This document shows, piece after piece, positions 7,280-14,976 of a DNA stretch of 30,050 nt. The DNA comes from an uncultured Eubacteriales bacterium (GTDB taxonomy: Bacteria; Bacillota; Clostridia; Oscillospirales; CAG-272): positions 1 to 30,050 of the forward strand of contig USGH01000006.1 in NCBI GenBank assembly GCA_900554225.1, written 5' to 3'. The number at the start of each line of letters is the position of its first letter. Positions within the stretch are counted from its first letter, which is position 1. The notes beneath the pieces were generated by a model that was not told where the DNA came from, made no database searches, and saw only the letters and a program-made list of their open reading frames with translations. The position numbers and the translations under genes were made by a program.

Positions 7280-8380
7280 ATGAAAAATATTATTTTAACC
7301 GGCGACCGTCCGACAGGCAGACTGCACCTCGGGCATTATGTGGGATCGCTGAAAAGACGCGTGGAGATGCAGATCTCCTGTATGTACGACGAGGTCAACA
7401 TTCTGATCGCCGACGACCAGGCACTGACGGACAATGCGGACAATCCGGGAAAGATCCGCGAGAACATCATCAACGTGGTGCTCGATTATCTGTCGGTCGG
7501 CATAGATCCCGCCAAAGCAACGATTTGTGTCCAGTCTGCACTGCCGGCATTGCACGCGTTGACCTTTTACTATCTCAACCTTGTGACCACGGCGCGCTTA
7601 TCCCGCAATCCCACGGTAAAATCCGAGATCCAGATGCGTGGATTTGCCGAGGAGGGACTGCCGGCCGGCTTCTTCACTTATCCCGTATCCCAGGCAGCCG
7701 ACATCACTGCCTTTGACGCGAATGTGGTTCCGGTCGGTGAGGATCAGCTGCCGATGCTGGAGCAGGCGCGGGAGATCGTGGAGAAATTCAACCGGATCTA
7801 CGGCGAAACGCTCGTCATGCCGAAAGCGATGATTCCGGAAAACGAGACGCAGAGGCGGCTGCCCGGTGTGGACGGCAAGGCGAAGATGAGCAAATCTCTC
7901 GGCAACTGCATCTATCTGTCCGACTCCGCCGCTTCTGTGAAAAAGCAGATCAACGGCAAAATGTACACCGACCCGCAGCATTTGCAGATCAGCGATCCCG
8001 GCCATCTGGAGGGCAACGTGGTGTTTACGTACCTCGATGCCTTCTGCACGGACGCACATTTCGCGGAGTATCTGCCGGAATACACGAACCTCGATGAGAT
8101 GAAGGCGCATTATCAAAGAGGCGGTCTCGGCGACGGCACCTGCAAGAAATTCCTCTATAACGTTCTGGAGGAAACGCTTTCCCCGATCCGTACCGATCGT
8201 GCGAAGTGGGAGCGCGACATCGGTACCGTCTACGACATCATCACGGAAGGCACCGCAAGGGCAGTGGAGAAAACGAATGCAACGCTCGCCCGTGTCCGCC
8301 ACGCCATGCGGATTGACTATTTTGCGGATCGCTCCATCATCCGGGAATGGGAGACGCTGCTCGGTAAGGCAAAACAGTAA
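7280..8380 (+). CDS. trpS: Tryptophanyl-tRNA synthetase
   Basis: This 366-residue class Ic enzyme charges tRNA(Trp) with tryptophan. The N-terminal GDRPTGRLHLGHYVGS (8-23) carries the HIGH-type motif as HLGH. QALTDN and VQSALPALHALTF follow. PVGEDQLPMLEQAREI is the tRNA/Trp-binding helix region, and KMSKSLGN (about 201-208) is the KMSKS loop. The length is slightly above the ~330 residues of the compact bacterial form. The ATG at 7280 has AGAGAGGAG upstream. No T-box leader is present in the 126-base upstream gap, so tRNA-dependent control as in Bacillus is not evident. A strong terminator follows. Confidence 0.97.
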   Translation: MKNIILTGDRPTGRLHLGHYVGSLKRRVEMQISCMYDEVNILIADDQALTDNADNPGKIRENIINVVLDYLSVGIDPAKATICVQSALPALHALTFYYLNLVTTARLSRNPTVKSEIQMRGFAEEGLPAGFFTYPVSQAADITAFDANVVPVGEDQLPMLEQAREIVEKFNRIYGETLVMPKAMIPENETQRRLPGVDGKAKMSKSLGNCIYLSDSAASVKKQINGKMYTDPQHLQISDPGHLEGNVVFTYLDAFCTDAHFAEYLPEYTNLDEMKAHYQRGGLGDGTCKKFLYNVLEETLSPIRTDRAKWERDIGTVYDIITEGTARAVEKTNATLARVRHAMRIDYFADRSIIREWETLLGKAKQ

Positions 8381-8401
8381 GCCATATCCCAGGCGAAAGA
8401 G

Positions 8402-8444
8402 AGCCCGTTTGTATCTGCCGGAAAACGGAAGCAAACGGGCTTTT
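8402..8444 (+). terminator. Rho-independent terminator after trpS
   Basis: Perfect 9-bp stem GCCCGTTTG (8403-8411) / CAAACGGGC (8432-8440) followed by TTTT. Confidence 0.9.
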
Positions 8445-8526
8445 GCCATACACAGAAATAGACATGAAATATGTATGCCAAAACACGAAATTGTCTCGCA
8501 GTTCACAAGAAAAATTCACAAGTTTA

Positions 8527-8535
8527 TGATATACT
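8527..8535 (+). promoter_or_regulatory. Extended -10 promoter of the alarmone synthetase gene
   Basis: TGATATACT has a TG extension before TATACT (8530-8535), about 52 bases before the ATG. No clear -35 is seen at 17 bp. Confidence 0.5.
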
Positions 8536-8587
8536 ATTCTGTAGAAAGTCCCTCACCTATAGTACCCGCAGAACGGAGTGAACACCC

Positions 8588-9265
8588 TTGAAAGAACGAT
8601 TCCTGACGATAAACCACCCCGCAGAGCCGGTCGAGCTGCCTCCGGAAGCACTGGAGCTCTTCGACGATTACCGCAAAATGCTCGAAATGGAGCATCTCTA
8701 CAACGCCGCGATCCGGGAAATGCAGATGCGGTTCGAAACCCTGAACGATGAATTCAAGATCAAATACGAGCGCAATCCGATCCACCACGTGGAAAGCCGG
8801 ATGAAATCCAAGGAAAGCATCGTGAAAAAGCTTCTTGCGCACCATGTGGAGATCTCCATCGACTCGGCAAAACAGAACCTGAACGACATTGCCGGGGTGC
8901 GCGTGGTCTGCTGCTACATCGACGACGTATACAGCGTGGAGGATATGCTGCTCCGCCAGTCCGATATACGGCTCATCAAGCGGCAGGACTACATCAAAAC
9001 GCCGAATTACAACGGCTACCGCAGCCTCCATCTCGACATCCAGCTTCCGATCTACCTCTCTGACAAGACGGAAAACGTCAATGTAGAGGTACAGCTGCGC
9101 ACGGTGGCAATGGATTTCTGGGCAAGTCTGGAGCATGACCTGCGCTACAAGTCGGAAAAGCACATTCCGCCGGAGATCGGTGCCGAAATGCTTGCCTGTG
9201 CCAACGAGATCGCCGCCATTGACGAACGGATGCAGGATATGTACAAGCGGATCCAGCAGATCTGA
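8588..9265 (+). CDS. GTP pyrophosphokinase, small alarmone synthetase (RelQ-like)
   Basis: This 225-residue protein holds only the (p)ppGpp synthetase domain. It lacks the HD hydrolase and the TGS/ACT regulatory domains of long RelA/SpoT proteins. Motifs are in order: SRMKSKESIVKK (ATP binding, about 70-81), LNDIAGVRVVC (about 98-108), the acceptor-binding KTPNYNGYRSLHL (about 138-150), VEVQLRT and MDFWASLEHDLRYKS. It transfers pyrophosphate from ATP to GDP or GTP, raising alarmone levels under stress. The architecture matches RelQ/RelP small alarmone synthetases of Bacillota; the downstream tetramer helices suggest RelQ, but the subtype is not certain. It has its own extended -10 promoter after the trpS terminator. 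Confidence 0.93.
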   Translation: MKERFLTINHPAEPVELPPEALELFDDYRKMLEMEHLYNAAIREMQMRFETLNDEFKIKYERNPIHHVESRMKSKESIVKKLLAHHVEISIDSAKQNLNDIAGVRVVCCYIDDVYSVEDMLLRQSDIRLIKRQDYIKTPNYNGYRSLHLDIQLPIYLSDKTENVNVEVQLRTVAMDFWASLEHDLRYKSEKHIPPEIGAEMLACANEIAAIDERMQDMYKRIQQI

Positions 9266-9376
9266 TGTGTGGGATGCAGTCGGCAAAGAAGCAAGCCTCT
9301 GCTGCCGTGGAGGAAGCTCCGGGCTGCAAAGCGCAATTTGAGAGAATACTTGACCACAGGAGGATAAAAGAACGGC

Positions 9377-10498
9377 ATGAAAGCACCGCTGCGTAGATTT
9401 TTTGCGGCTTTGTTCTGTCTCGCCACGCTTTCCGGCTGTACGACAGGACGCGAGATACCCAAAGGCTGTCTGACCACGATAACGGAAGCGGCGCAGAACG
9501 GCAGAAATGCCGCCGTCATTCCGGTTTGGCTGGATCCGGACGGCGGAACGATCACCCCGGTCTGTGATGAGGAAACGCACGGCGCGGATTGCCCGTTTTT
9601 GGGACTCGACGATTCCGTCCGTTCCTACCTGACCACAGAGGACGGCGCAATCTACTATTTCACGGAGCAGAACACGGATACCGGGGATAAGACGGCGACC
9701 CTGTGGGAATACACCATCCGCAACGGAAAGACGCGCGAGATCGACAGTCGGACGGACACACTGTGGCGTTCGAAAACGCTTCTGACGGATGGATACGTCT
9801 TCCAGTGGGAGCGTGACGAAAAGGAGGAACGGTGTGACCTGACCTGCATGGCACTGTCCGACCGCACCCACGAAAAGCACCCGATCTCCGCGATTCCACA
9901 GAAGATCGTGGAAACAGGATCCGGTGCGTATGCGTATTATCTCCTGGACGACGCGAACGGGTATCCCTGCGGCTTTTACCGTGCAGACTGGCGACCATCC
10001 GCCGCACAGGGACAGACTGCCCGCACACTGCTTTTCTACGATGGCAAATGCAGGATCACGGGCATTTGGTGTGAGGACGATGTGGTGTACTGGCGGGGAC
10101 AACTGCGCTATGACGCAGGATCCGACACGCAGTATCTCTACCGCTACGATCCCAAAACGGACGAGACCACAGAGGTGTGTGAGCTGTACGGCGGGACCCA
10201 GATGGTCGGCCACGGCGATTTCTTCTACTACATCCAGCACGTGACCTATCCGGACGGTGACAGAGAATCGCGGTATGTGTTCAGCCGCCTGCGCAAGTCG
10301 ACCGGGGAGAGCAAGGTGCTCGATACGCTTCCGGTGGAATGGAAATCGGACGGCGCACCGCGAATTTACGAATCGTGGGTTCTCGTTCGTCTTTTGAAGG
10401 TTGCGGACAACACAGAGGGCTTTTACTGCTGGAATATCGATACCGGAGAGGCGAAGCTCATTTCCGCGGCAGATGCAGCACCCATCGCAGCCCAATAG
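9377..10498 (+). CDS. Lipoprotein of unknown function, predicted beta-propeller-like
   Basis: This 373-residue protein starts with a lipoprotein signal, ending in the lipobox LSGC with Cys at residue 21. It should be anchored to the outer face of the membrane. The rest has recurring units of the kind LWEYTIRNGKTREI, YLYRYDPKTDETTEV, YVFSRLRKSTGESKVL and GFYCWNIDTGEAKLI, spaced about 45-80 residues apart. These look like propeller blades, as in DUF5050-type proteins; this is inferred from the pattern only. No catalytic motif is visible. An AGGAGG site lies 13 bases before the ATG, which is rather far, but no better start exists. It lies 111 bases after the alarmone synthetase gene and may be read through from it. 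Confidence 0.78.
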   Translation: MKAPLRRFFAALFCLATLSGCTTGREIPKGCLTTITEAAQNGRNAAVIPVWLDPDGGTITPVCDEETHGADCPFLGLDDSVRSYLTTEDGAIYYFTEQNTDTGDKTATLWEYTIRNGKTREIDSRTDTLWRSKTLLTDGYVFQWERDEKEERCDLTCMALSDRTHEKHPISAIPQKIVETGSGAYAYYLLDDANGYPCGFYRADWRPSAAQGQTARTLLFYDGKCRITGIWCEDDVVYWRGQLRYDAGSDTQYLYRYDPKTDETTEVCELYGGTQMVGHGDFFYYIQHVTYPDGDRESRYVFSRLRKSTGESKVLDTLPVEWKSDGAPRIYESWVLVRLLKVADNTEGFYCWNIDTGEAKLISAADAAPIAAQ

Positions 10499-10501
10499 CA
10501 T

Positions 10502-10547
10502 AAAACCGCTCTGCTCCCCTATGGTAAGGGAATACAGAGCGGTTTTT
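10502..10547. terminator. Bidirectional terminator between the lipoprotein gene and icd
   Basis: AAACCGCTCTG (10503-10513) pairs with CAGAGCGGTTT (10535-10545), with T runs on both strands. It serves the convergent plus-strand lipoprotein gene and minus-strand icd. Confidence 0.88.
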
Positions 10548-10562
10548 GTATGCCAATTGTGA

Positions 10563-11765
10563 TCAGAGTCTTTCGGCGATGGCTTCCAGAAATTCGACGG
10601 TGCCGAGCTTGTGGATCTCCGGCAAGGTGGACATGGCGGCGAGATCCCCGGTCATGTAGCCTTCCTCAATCGTCTGGATCGTCGCTTTTTCCAACCGATC
10701 GGCGAAATCGGACAGGTCTGTGAGTCCGTCCAGCTCACCCCGTTTCCGCAGCGCACCGGTCCATGCGAAAATGGTGGCGACGCTGTTGGTGGATGTGGGT
10801 TCGCCCTTCAGATGCTTGTAGTAGTGCCGCTGTACCGTACCGTGTGCCGCTTCGTATTCGTATACGCCGGTCGGGGAAACGAGTACAGAGGTCATCATCG
10901 CGAGAGAACCGTAAGCGGTCGCGACCATATCGCTCATTACGTCACCGTCGTAATTCTTGCACGCCCAGATGTAGCCGCCGTCCGAACGGATCACACGGGC
11001 AACTGCGTCGTCAATGAGGGTGTAGAAGTACGTGATCCCTGCGGCTGCAAACTTCTCCTTGTATTCGTTCTCGAAAATCTCCGCGAAAATATCCTTGAAG
11101 CGATGGTCGTAGGTCTTGGAGATCGTGTCCTTCGCGCCGAACCAGAGATCCTTCTTCGTGTCGAGGGCATAGTTGAAGCAGCAGCGGGCGAAGCTGGCAA
11201 TGGAGGCGTCTACATTGTGGATGCCCTGCACGATCCCGCCGGATTCCGGACCGAACTGGTGGATCAGCTTACGCGTTTCGGTGCCGTCGGGAGCTGTGCA
11301 GACGAGCTCACATTTACTCCCCGCCGCGACCTGCATTTCCGTGTTCTTGTAGATGTCGCCATACGCATGACGGGCAATGGTGATCGGCTTGGTCCAGGTC
11401 GGAATGTACGGCGTGATGCCCTTGACGATGATCGGCGTGCGGAACACGGTGCCGTCGAGAATGGCGCGGATCGTACCGTTCGGGGATTTCCACATTTCCT
11501 TGAGGTGATATTCCTCGACGCGCTGTGCGTTCGGCGTGATCGTCGCGCACTTGACGGCAACGCCATATTTCTTCGTCGCCTCTGCGGAATCGATCGTCAC
11601 CTGGTCGTCCGTTTCGTTCCGGTGAACCAGTCCGAGATCGTAATATTCCGTTTTCAGCTCCACGTAGGGTCTGATGAGAATTTCCTTGATTTTCTCCCAG
11701 ATTACCCGGGTCATTTCGTCGCCGTCCATCTCGACAAGCGGTGTTTTCATCGGAATTTTTGCCAT
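10563..11765 (-). CDS. icd: Isocitrate dehydrogenase, NADP-dependent (dimeric, eukaryote-like subfamily)
   Basis: This 400-residue protein oxidatively decarboxylates isocitrate to 2-oxoglutarate in the cytoplasm. The N-terminal VEMDGDEMTRVIWE and KTEYYDLGLVHRNETDD are hallmarks of the type II (IDH1/IDH2-like) branch. The substrate-binding SPNGTIRAILDGTVFR and KPITIARHAYGD follow, then the metal-binding DDAVARVIRSDGGYIWACKNYDGDVMSD. The C-terminal EAAHGTVQRHYYKHLKGE contains the NADP-binding segment typical of this branch. Its length fits the family (~405). It lies 21 bases after the aconitase stop and has GAAAGG upstream, so the two form an operon carrying out consecutive steps. No citrate synthase gene is in the window. 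Confidence 0.96.
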   Translation of the reverse strand: MAKIPMKTPLVEMDGDEMTRVIWEKIKEILIRPYVELKTEYYDLGLVHRNETDDQVTIDSAEATKKYGVAVKCATITPNAQRVEEYHLKEMWKSPNGTIRAILDGTVFRTPIIVKGITPYIPTWTKPITIARHAYGDIYKNTEMQVAAGSKCELVCTAPDGTETRKLIHQFGPESGGIVQGIHNVDASIASFARCCFNYALDTKKDLWFGAKDTISKTYDHRFKDIFAEIFENEYKEKFAAAGITYFYTLIDDAVARVIRSDGGYIWACKNYDGDVMSDMVATAYGSLAMMTSVLVSPTGVYEYEAAHGTVQRHYYKHLKGEPTSTNSVATIFAWTGALRKRGELDGLTDLSDFADRLEKATIQTIEEGYMTGDLAAMSTLPEIHKLGTVEFLEAIAERL

Positions 11766-11786
11766 ATCTGCGATTCCTTTCGGTAT

Positions 11787-13724
11787 TTATTTCGATAGCT
11801 GCGCCTTTGTGAAGTCCAGGAGACCGCCGCAGAGCAGGATCTCGCGCATCCGTTCACTGAGCGGACATTCGACCGGGATCTCCACCTTCTTCGTTTCGTT
11901 GTATACGGTGAGCGGCAGCCGTTCGGCGATCTTTTCACGCAGTCCGGTGAGGGAGAGCGTGTCTCCGGCATCGATTTTGTCGTAATCCGCTTCGTTTGTG
12001 AAGGTCAGCGGCAGGATCCCGGCGTTGATGAGGTTCTGACGATGGATCCGGGCAAAGGATTTCACAAGCACCGCCTTCACACCGAGGTAGAGCGGAGCCA
12101 ATGCGGCGTGTTCCCGTGACGATCCCTGACCATAGTTGGTACCGCCGACAACGATACTCTTGCCAAGGGATTTCGCGCGTTCCGGGAAGCTCTGGTCGCA
12201 TACGGCAAAGCAGTGCTGGGAAATCGCGGGAATGTTCGAGCGCAGCGGCAGGATCTTTGCGCCGGCAGGCATGATGTGGTCGGTCGTGATGTTGTCGCCC
12301 ACCTTGAGGGACACGGGACATACGATGCTGTCGGCAAGGGGAGCGGTTTCCGGGTATTCCTTGATGTTGGGACCGCGCAGGATCTCCACATTTTTTGCTT
12401 CTTCCGGAGCAGCGGGCGGGGTGATCATGTTGTCGTGGATCGTAAAGTGTGCAGGCATATCGATCTGCGGCATGATACCGAGTTCTCTGGGGTCGGTGAG
12501 GTACCCGGCAATGGCGGATGCGGCTGCAACTTCCGGAGAGACGAGGTAGATCTGCCCGTCCCTGGTGCCGCTGCGTCCTTCAAAATTCCGGTTGAAGGTG
12601 CGCAGGGAGATGCCCTTCGAGTTCGGAGACTGTCCCATACCGATACACGGACCGCACGCCGATTCGAGCACCCGCGCACCTGCGTCGATCATGGCGTTCA
12701 GCGCACCGTTTGCGGAAAGCATGGTCAGAACCTGCTTGGAGCCGGGCGCGATGGCGAGGGATACATCGGGATGGACCGTCTTGCCATTCAGGATGTACGC
12801 GACCTTCATCATATCGACAAAGGAGCTGTTCGTGCAGGAGCCGATGCAGACCTGATCGACCTTGATCCTGCCGATTTCGGACAGGGATGCGACGTTATCC
12901 GGGGAATGCGGACGGGCTGCCATCGGCTCCAGTGCGGAGAGATCGATGGTGAGCGTTTCGTCGTACACAGCGTCCGGATCGGGAGCAAGCGGCACCCATA
13001 CATCTCCTCTGCCCTGTGCGTCCAAAAATGCCTTTGTTACCTTGTCGGACGGGAAGATGGAGGTGGTCGCACCCAGCTCGGCACCCATGTTGGTGATCGT
13101 CGCGCGCTCGGGTACGGACAGCGTGGAAACACCGTCTCCGGTATATTCCATGATCTTGCCGACACCGCCTTTGACGGTCAGCCGACGCAGCACCTCTAAG
13201 ATCACGTCCTTTGCGGATACCCAGTCGTTCAGCTTTCCGGTGAGGACGACGTTGACGATTTTCGGGTACGTGATGTAGTACGCGCCGCCGCCCATTGCCA
13301 CGGCAACATCCAGTCCGCCGGCACCTATGGCAAGCATACCGATGCCGCCGCCGGTCGGTGTATGGCTGTCGGAGCCGATAAGGGTCTTACCGGGCGCGCC
13401 AAACCGTTCGAGATGGACCTGGTGGCAGATGCCGTTGCCGGGACGGGAGAAATATATGCCGTGCTTCTTTGCGACAGAGCCGATGAACCGATGGTCGTCC
13501 GCGTTTTCAAAGCCGTTTTGCAGCGTATTGTGATCGACGTATGCTACAGACCGTTCGGTGCGCACCTGATCGATCCCCATTGCTTCAAATTCGATATATG
13601 CCATTGTGCCGGTCGCGTCCTGCGTCAGAGTCTGATCGATCTTCAGTCCGATCTCCTGCCCTTTGACAAAATCGCCATCGACGACGTGGGCCTTCAGTAT
13701 TTTTTCAGCAAGTGTGAGTCCCAT
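11787..13724 (-). CDS. Aconitate hydratase
   Basis: The start at 13724 (MGLTLAEKILKAH) follows AGGAAAGGAATA and gives 645 residues; further upstream the frame crosses the promoter and is not coding. The enzyme interconverts citrate and isocitrate with a [4Fe-4S] cluster. The cluster Cys are in VCIGSCTNSSF and ACGPCIGMGQSP. Other family segments are TLIGSDSHTPTGGGIGMLAIG and the C-terminal swivel domain with DHIMPAGAKILPL, GGTNYGQGSSREHAA and FARIHRQNLINAGILPL. The length and domain order fit the shorter bacterial aconitase group rather than the ~890-residue AcnA. 3-Isopropylmalate or homoaconitate specificity is less likely because the next gene is isocitrate dehydrogenase. Confidence 0.95.
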   Translation of the reverse strand: MGLTLAEKILKAHVVDGDFVKGQEIGLKIDQTLTQDATGTMAYIEFEAMGIDQVRTERSVAYVDHNTLQNGFENADDHRFIGSVAKKHGIYFSRPGNGICHQVHLERFGAPGKTLIGSDSHTPTGGGIGMLAIGAGGLDVAVAMGGGAYYITYPKIVNVVLTGKLNDWVSAKDVILEVLRRLTVKGGVGKIMEYTGDGVSTLSVPERATITNMGAELGATTSIFPSDKVTKAFLDAQGRGDVWVPLAPDPDAVYDETLTIDLSALEPMAARPHSPDNVASLSEIGRIKVDQVCIGSCTNSSFVDMMKVAYILNGKTVHPDVSLAIAPGSKQVLTMLSANGALNAMIDAGARVLESACGPCIGMGQSPNSKGISLRTFNRNFEGRSGTRDGQIYLVSPEVAAASAIAGYLTDPRELGIMPQIDMPAHFTIHDNMITPPAAPEEAKNVEILRGPNIKEYPETAPLADSIVCPVSLKVGDNITTDHIMPAGAKILPLRSNIPAISQHCFAVCDQSFPERAKSLGKSIVVGGTNYGQGSSREHAALAPLYLGVKAVLVKSFARIHRQNLINAGILPLTFTNEADYDKIDAGDTLSLTGLREKIAERLPLTVYNETKKVEIPVECPLSERMREILLCGGLLDFTKAQLSK

Positions 13725-13805
13725 ATAGTATTCCTTTCCTGTTTTCGTATTGCGCCGGCTGCATGACAGCTTATAAATATACGGCGGATGCACTTGGATG
13801 CCTAT

Positions 13806-13834
13806 ATTATACCACAGGAAATGAATCGTGTCAA
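13806..13834 (-). promoter_or_regulatory. Consensus sigma-A promoter of the aconitase-icd operon
   Basis: Minus strand: perfect TTGACA (13829-13834), exactly 17 bp, perfect TATAAT (13806-13811), about 80 bases before the aconitase ATG. Both boxes match the consensus, so basal transcription should be strong unless repressed. The remaining intergenic stretch 13835-13936 shows nothing further. Confidence 0.85.
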
Positions 13835-13936
13835 CCGATGAAATGCATAAAATGCCGATATAGCCGAAATATGCGGAAGAAAGCTGCATGAAAAAGAGAA
13901 TGCTGCGTCATTTTTCGGAAAGAATGTCCTGTGGAT

Positions 13937-13991
13937 AAAAAAACGTTCCGATACCGCAAACAGGTTCGATGCGGCAAAGGAACGTCTTTTT
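13937..13991 (-). terminator. Rho-independent terminator after mscS
   Basis: GGAACGT (13979-13985) and ACGTTCC (13943-13949) pair, with an inner CCGC/GCGG stem. On the minus strand it is followed by a T run (the A run at 13937-13943). Confidence 0.82.
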
Positions 13992-13999
13992 TGTTCTGG

Positions 14000-14806
14000 T
14001 TACTGGGTCACATGTACGTCGAGCTGCGGATACGGAATGGAGATGCCGAACTGGTCGAACGCTTTCTTTACGTCCTCAAACATGGCGAAGTAGACGGTCC
14101 AGTAATTCTCGGCTTCCACCCACAGACGGAGCTTGACGGTGACTGCGGAATCTCCATGACCGGCAATGAGCACTTCCGGTGCGGGATCCTTCAGCACGTT
14201 GTCGTCGCTGGCGGCTGTGGCAAGGAGTACCTTGCGCGCGAGATCGAGATCGGTATTGTAGGATACGCTGAAATCGAAATCGATCCGGCGCGTGGATTCC
14301 GTGGACAGGTTGTTGATGCTGCACCCGGTGAGCTGGCTGTTCGGCACGGCGACGCTCTGGTTGTCCGGCGTGATGAGGGTCGTGTAGTAGAGACCGATAT
14401 CCTTGACCACACCGGATACACTGCCCGCGATGATGAAGTCACCGACATGGAACGGACGGCACACCACGATCACGACACCGGAGGCGATATTGGCAAGGCC
14501 TCCCTGGAGTGCCAGACCGATCGCGAGTCCGACGGTACCGAGCAGCGCAATGATGGAGGAGGACGGCACGCCGAGCTTTTCCACCACGGCGATGAGGAGT
14601 ACGATCTTCAAAATCACGCGCGCGGCATTGGTCATGAAGGACTGGATATTGACCTCCATTCTTTCATAGAGCTTTGTGTGCGCGATTTTTTTGACGAGCA
14701 CGTCGATGACCTTGAAGCCGATGAGGAGGATCAGCAGGGCAACGATGATCCGGATCGCACCAGGCAAAAGGGTATCGGATAAAAAGCTGGTCAGCCATTC
14801 AGGCAT
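14000..14806 (-). CDS. mscS: Small-conductance mechanosensitive channel (MscS family)
   Basis: The start at 14806 (MPEWLTSFLSD) has AAAGGATG upstream and gives 268 residues, close to E. coli MscS (286). Three membrane helices are visible: residues about 12-35, 55-75 and 80-110. The third is the Gly/Ala-rich pore helix with GTVGLAIGLALQGGLANIASG, as in the family. It is followed by the beta domain (PFHVGDFI, GVVKDIGLYYTTLITPDNQSVAVPNS) and an alpha/beta C-terminal domain. The channel opens under membrane tension to release solutes during osmotic downshock. It has its own promoter and terminator. Confidence 0.95.
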   Translation of the reverse strand: MPEWLTSFLSDTLLPGAIRIIVALLILLIGFKVIDVLVKKIAHTKLYERMEVNIQSFMTNAARVILKIVLLIAVVEKLGVPSSSIIALLGTVGLAIGLALQGGLANIASGVVIVVCRPFHVGDFIIAGSVSGVVKDIGLYYTTLITPDNQSVAVPNSQLTGCSINNLSTESTRRIDFDFSVSYNTDLDLARKVLLATAASDDNVLKDPAPEVLIAGHGDSAVTVKLRLWVEAENYWTVYFAMFEDVKKAFDQFGISIPYPQLDVHVTQ

Positions 14807-14849
14807 GAAAAACACATCCTTTCGATAAGGGAACGTTGACTTATCTACT

Positions 14850-14878
14850 ATTATACTGTATCCGGCGCGAAAAATCAA
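14850..14878 (-). promoter_or_regulatory. Sigma-A promoter of mscS
   Basis: Minus strand: TTGATT (14873-14878), 17-bp spacer, perfect TATAAT (14850-14855), about 45 bases before the ATG. Confidence 0.75.
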
Positions 14879-14913
14879 CGGGATAGCACGAATTTTCCGA
14901 AATGTTCACATAT

Positions 14914-14947
14914 CGGAGAGGAAAGCAAATGCTGTCGTCTTTCTCCG
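14914..14947. other. Hairpin downstream of the HTH-cupin-acyl-CoA synthetase gene
   Basis: CGGAGA..AAAG (14914-14925, with a GG bulge) pairs with CTTTCTCCG (14939-14947). It lies 30-60 bases after the minus-strand stop. No T run follows, so it is at best a weak terminator or an mRNA 3'-end structure. Confidence 0.35.
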
Positions 14948-14976
14948 TATTCCTTGCGCAATACCAGAGGGCTGCA

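Noticed and set aside
9309..9327. GGAGGAAGCTCCGGGCTGC resembles the GAGGAAAGTCCGGGCT segment of bacterial RNase P RNA
   Set aside because: The gap between genes is only 111 bases, far too short for RNase P RNA, and no other conserved parts are present.
8534..10501. Long open frame (about 655 codons) antisense to the alarmone synthetase and lipoprotein genes
   Set aside because: It spans two genuine genes and their intergenic region; its translation is Arg/His/Val-rich without recognisable domains.
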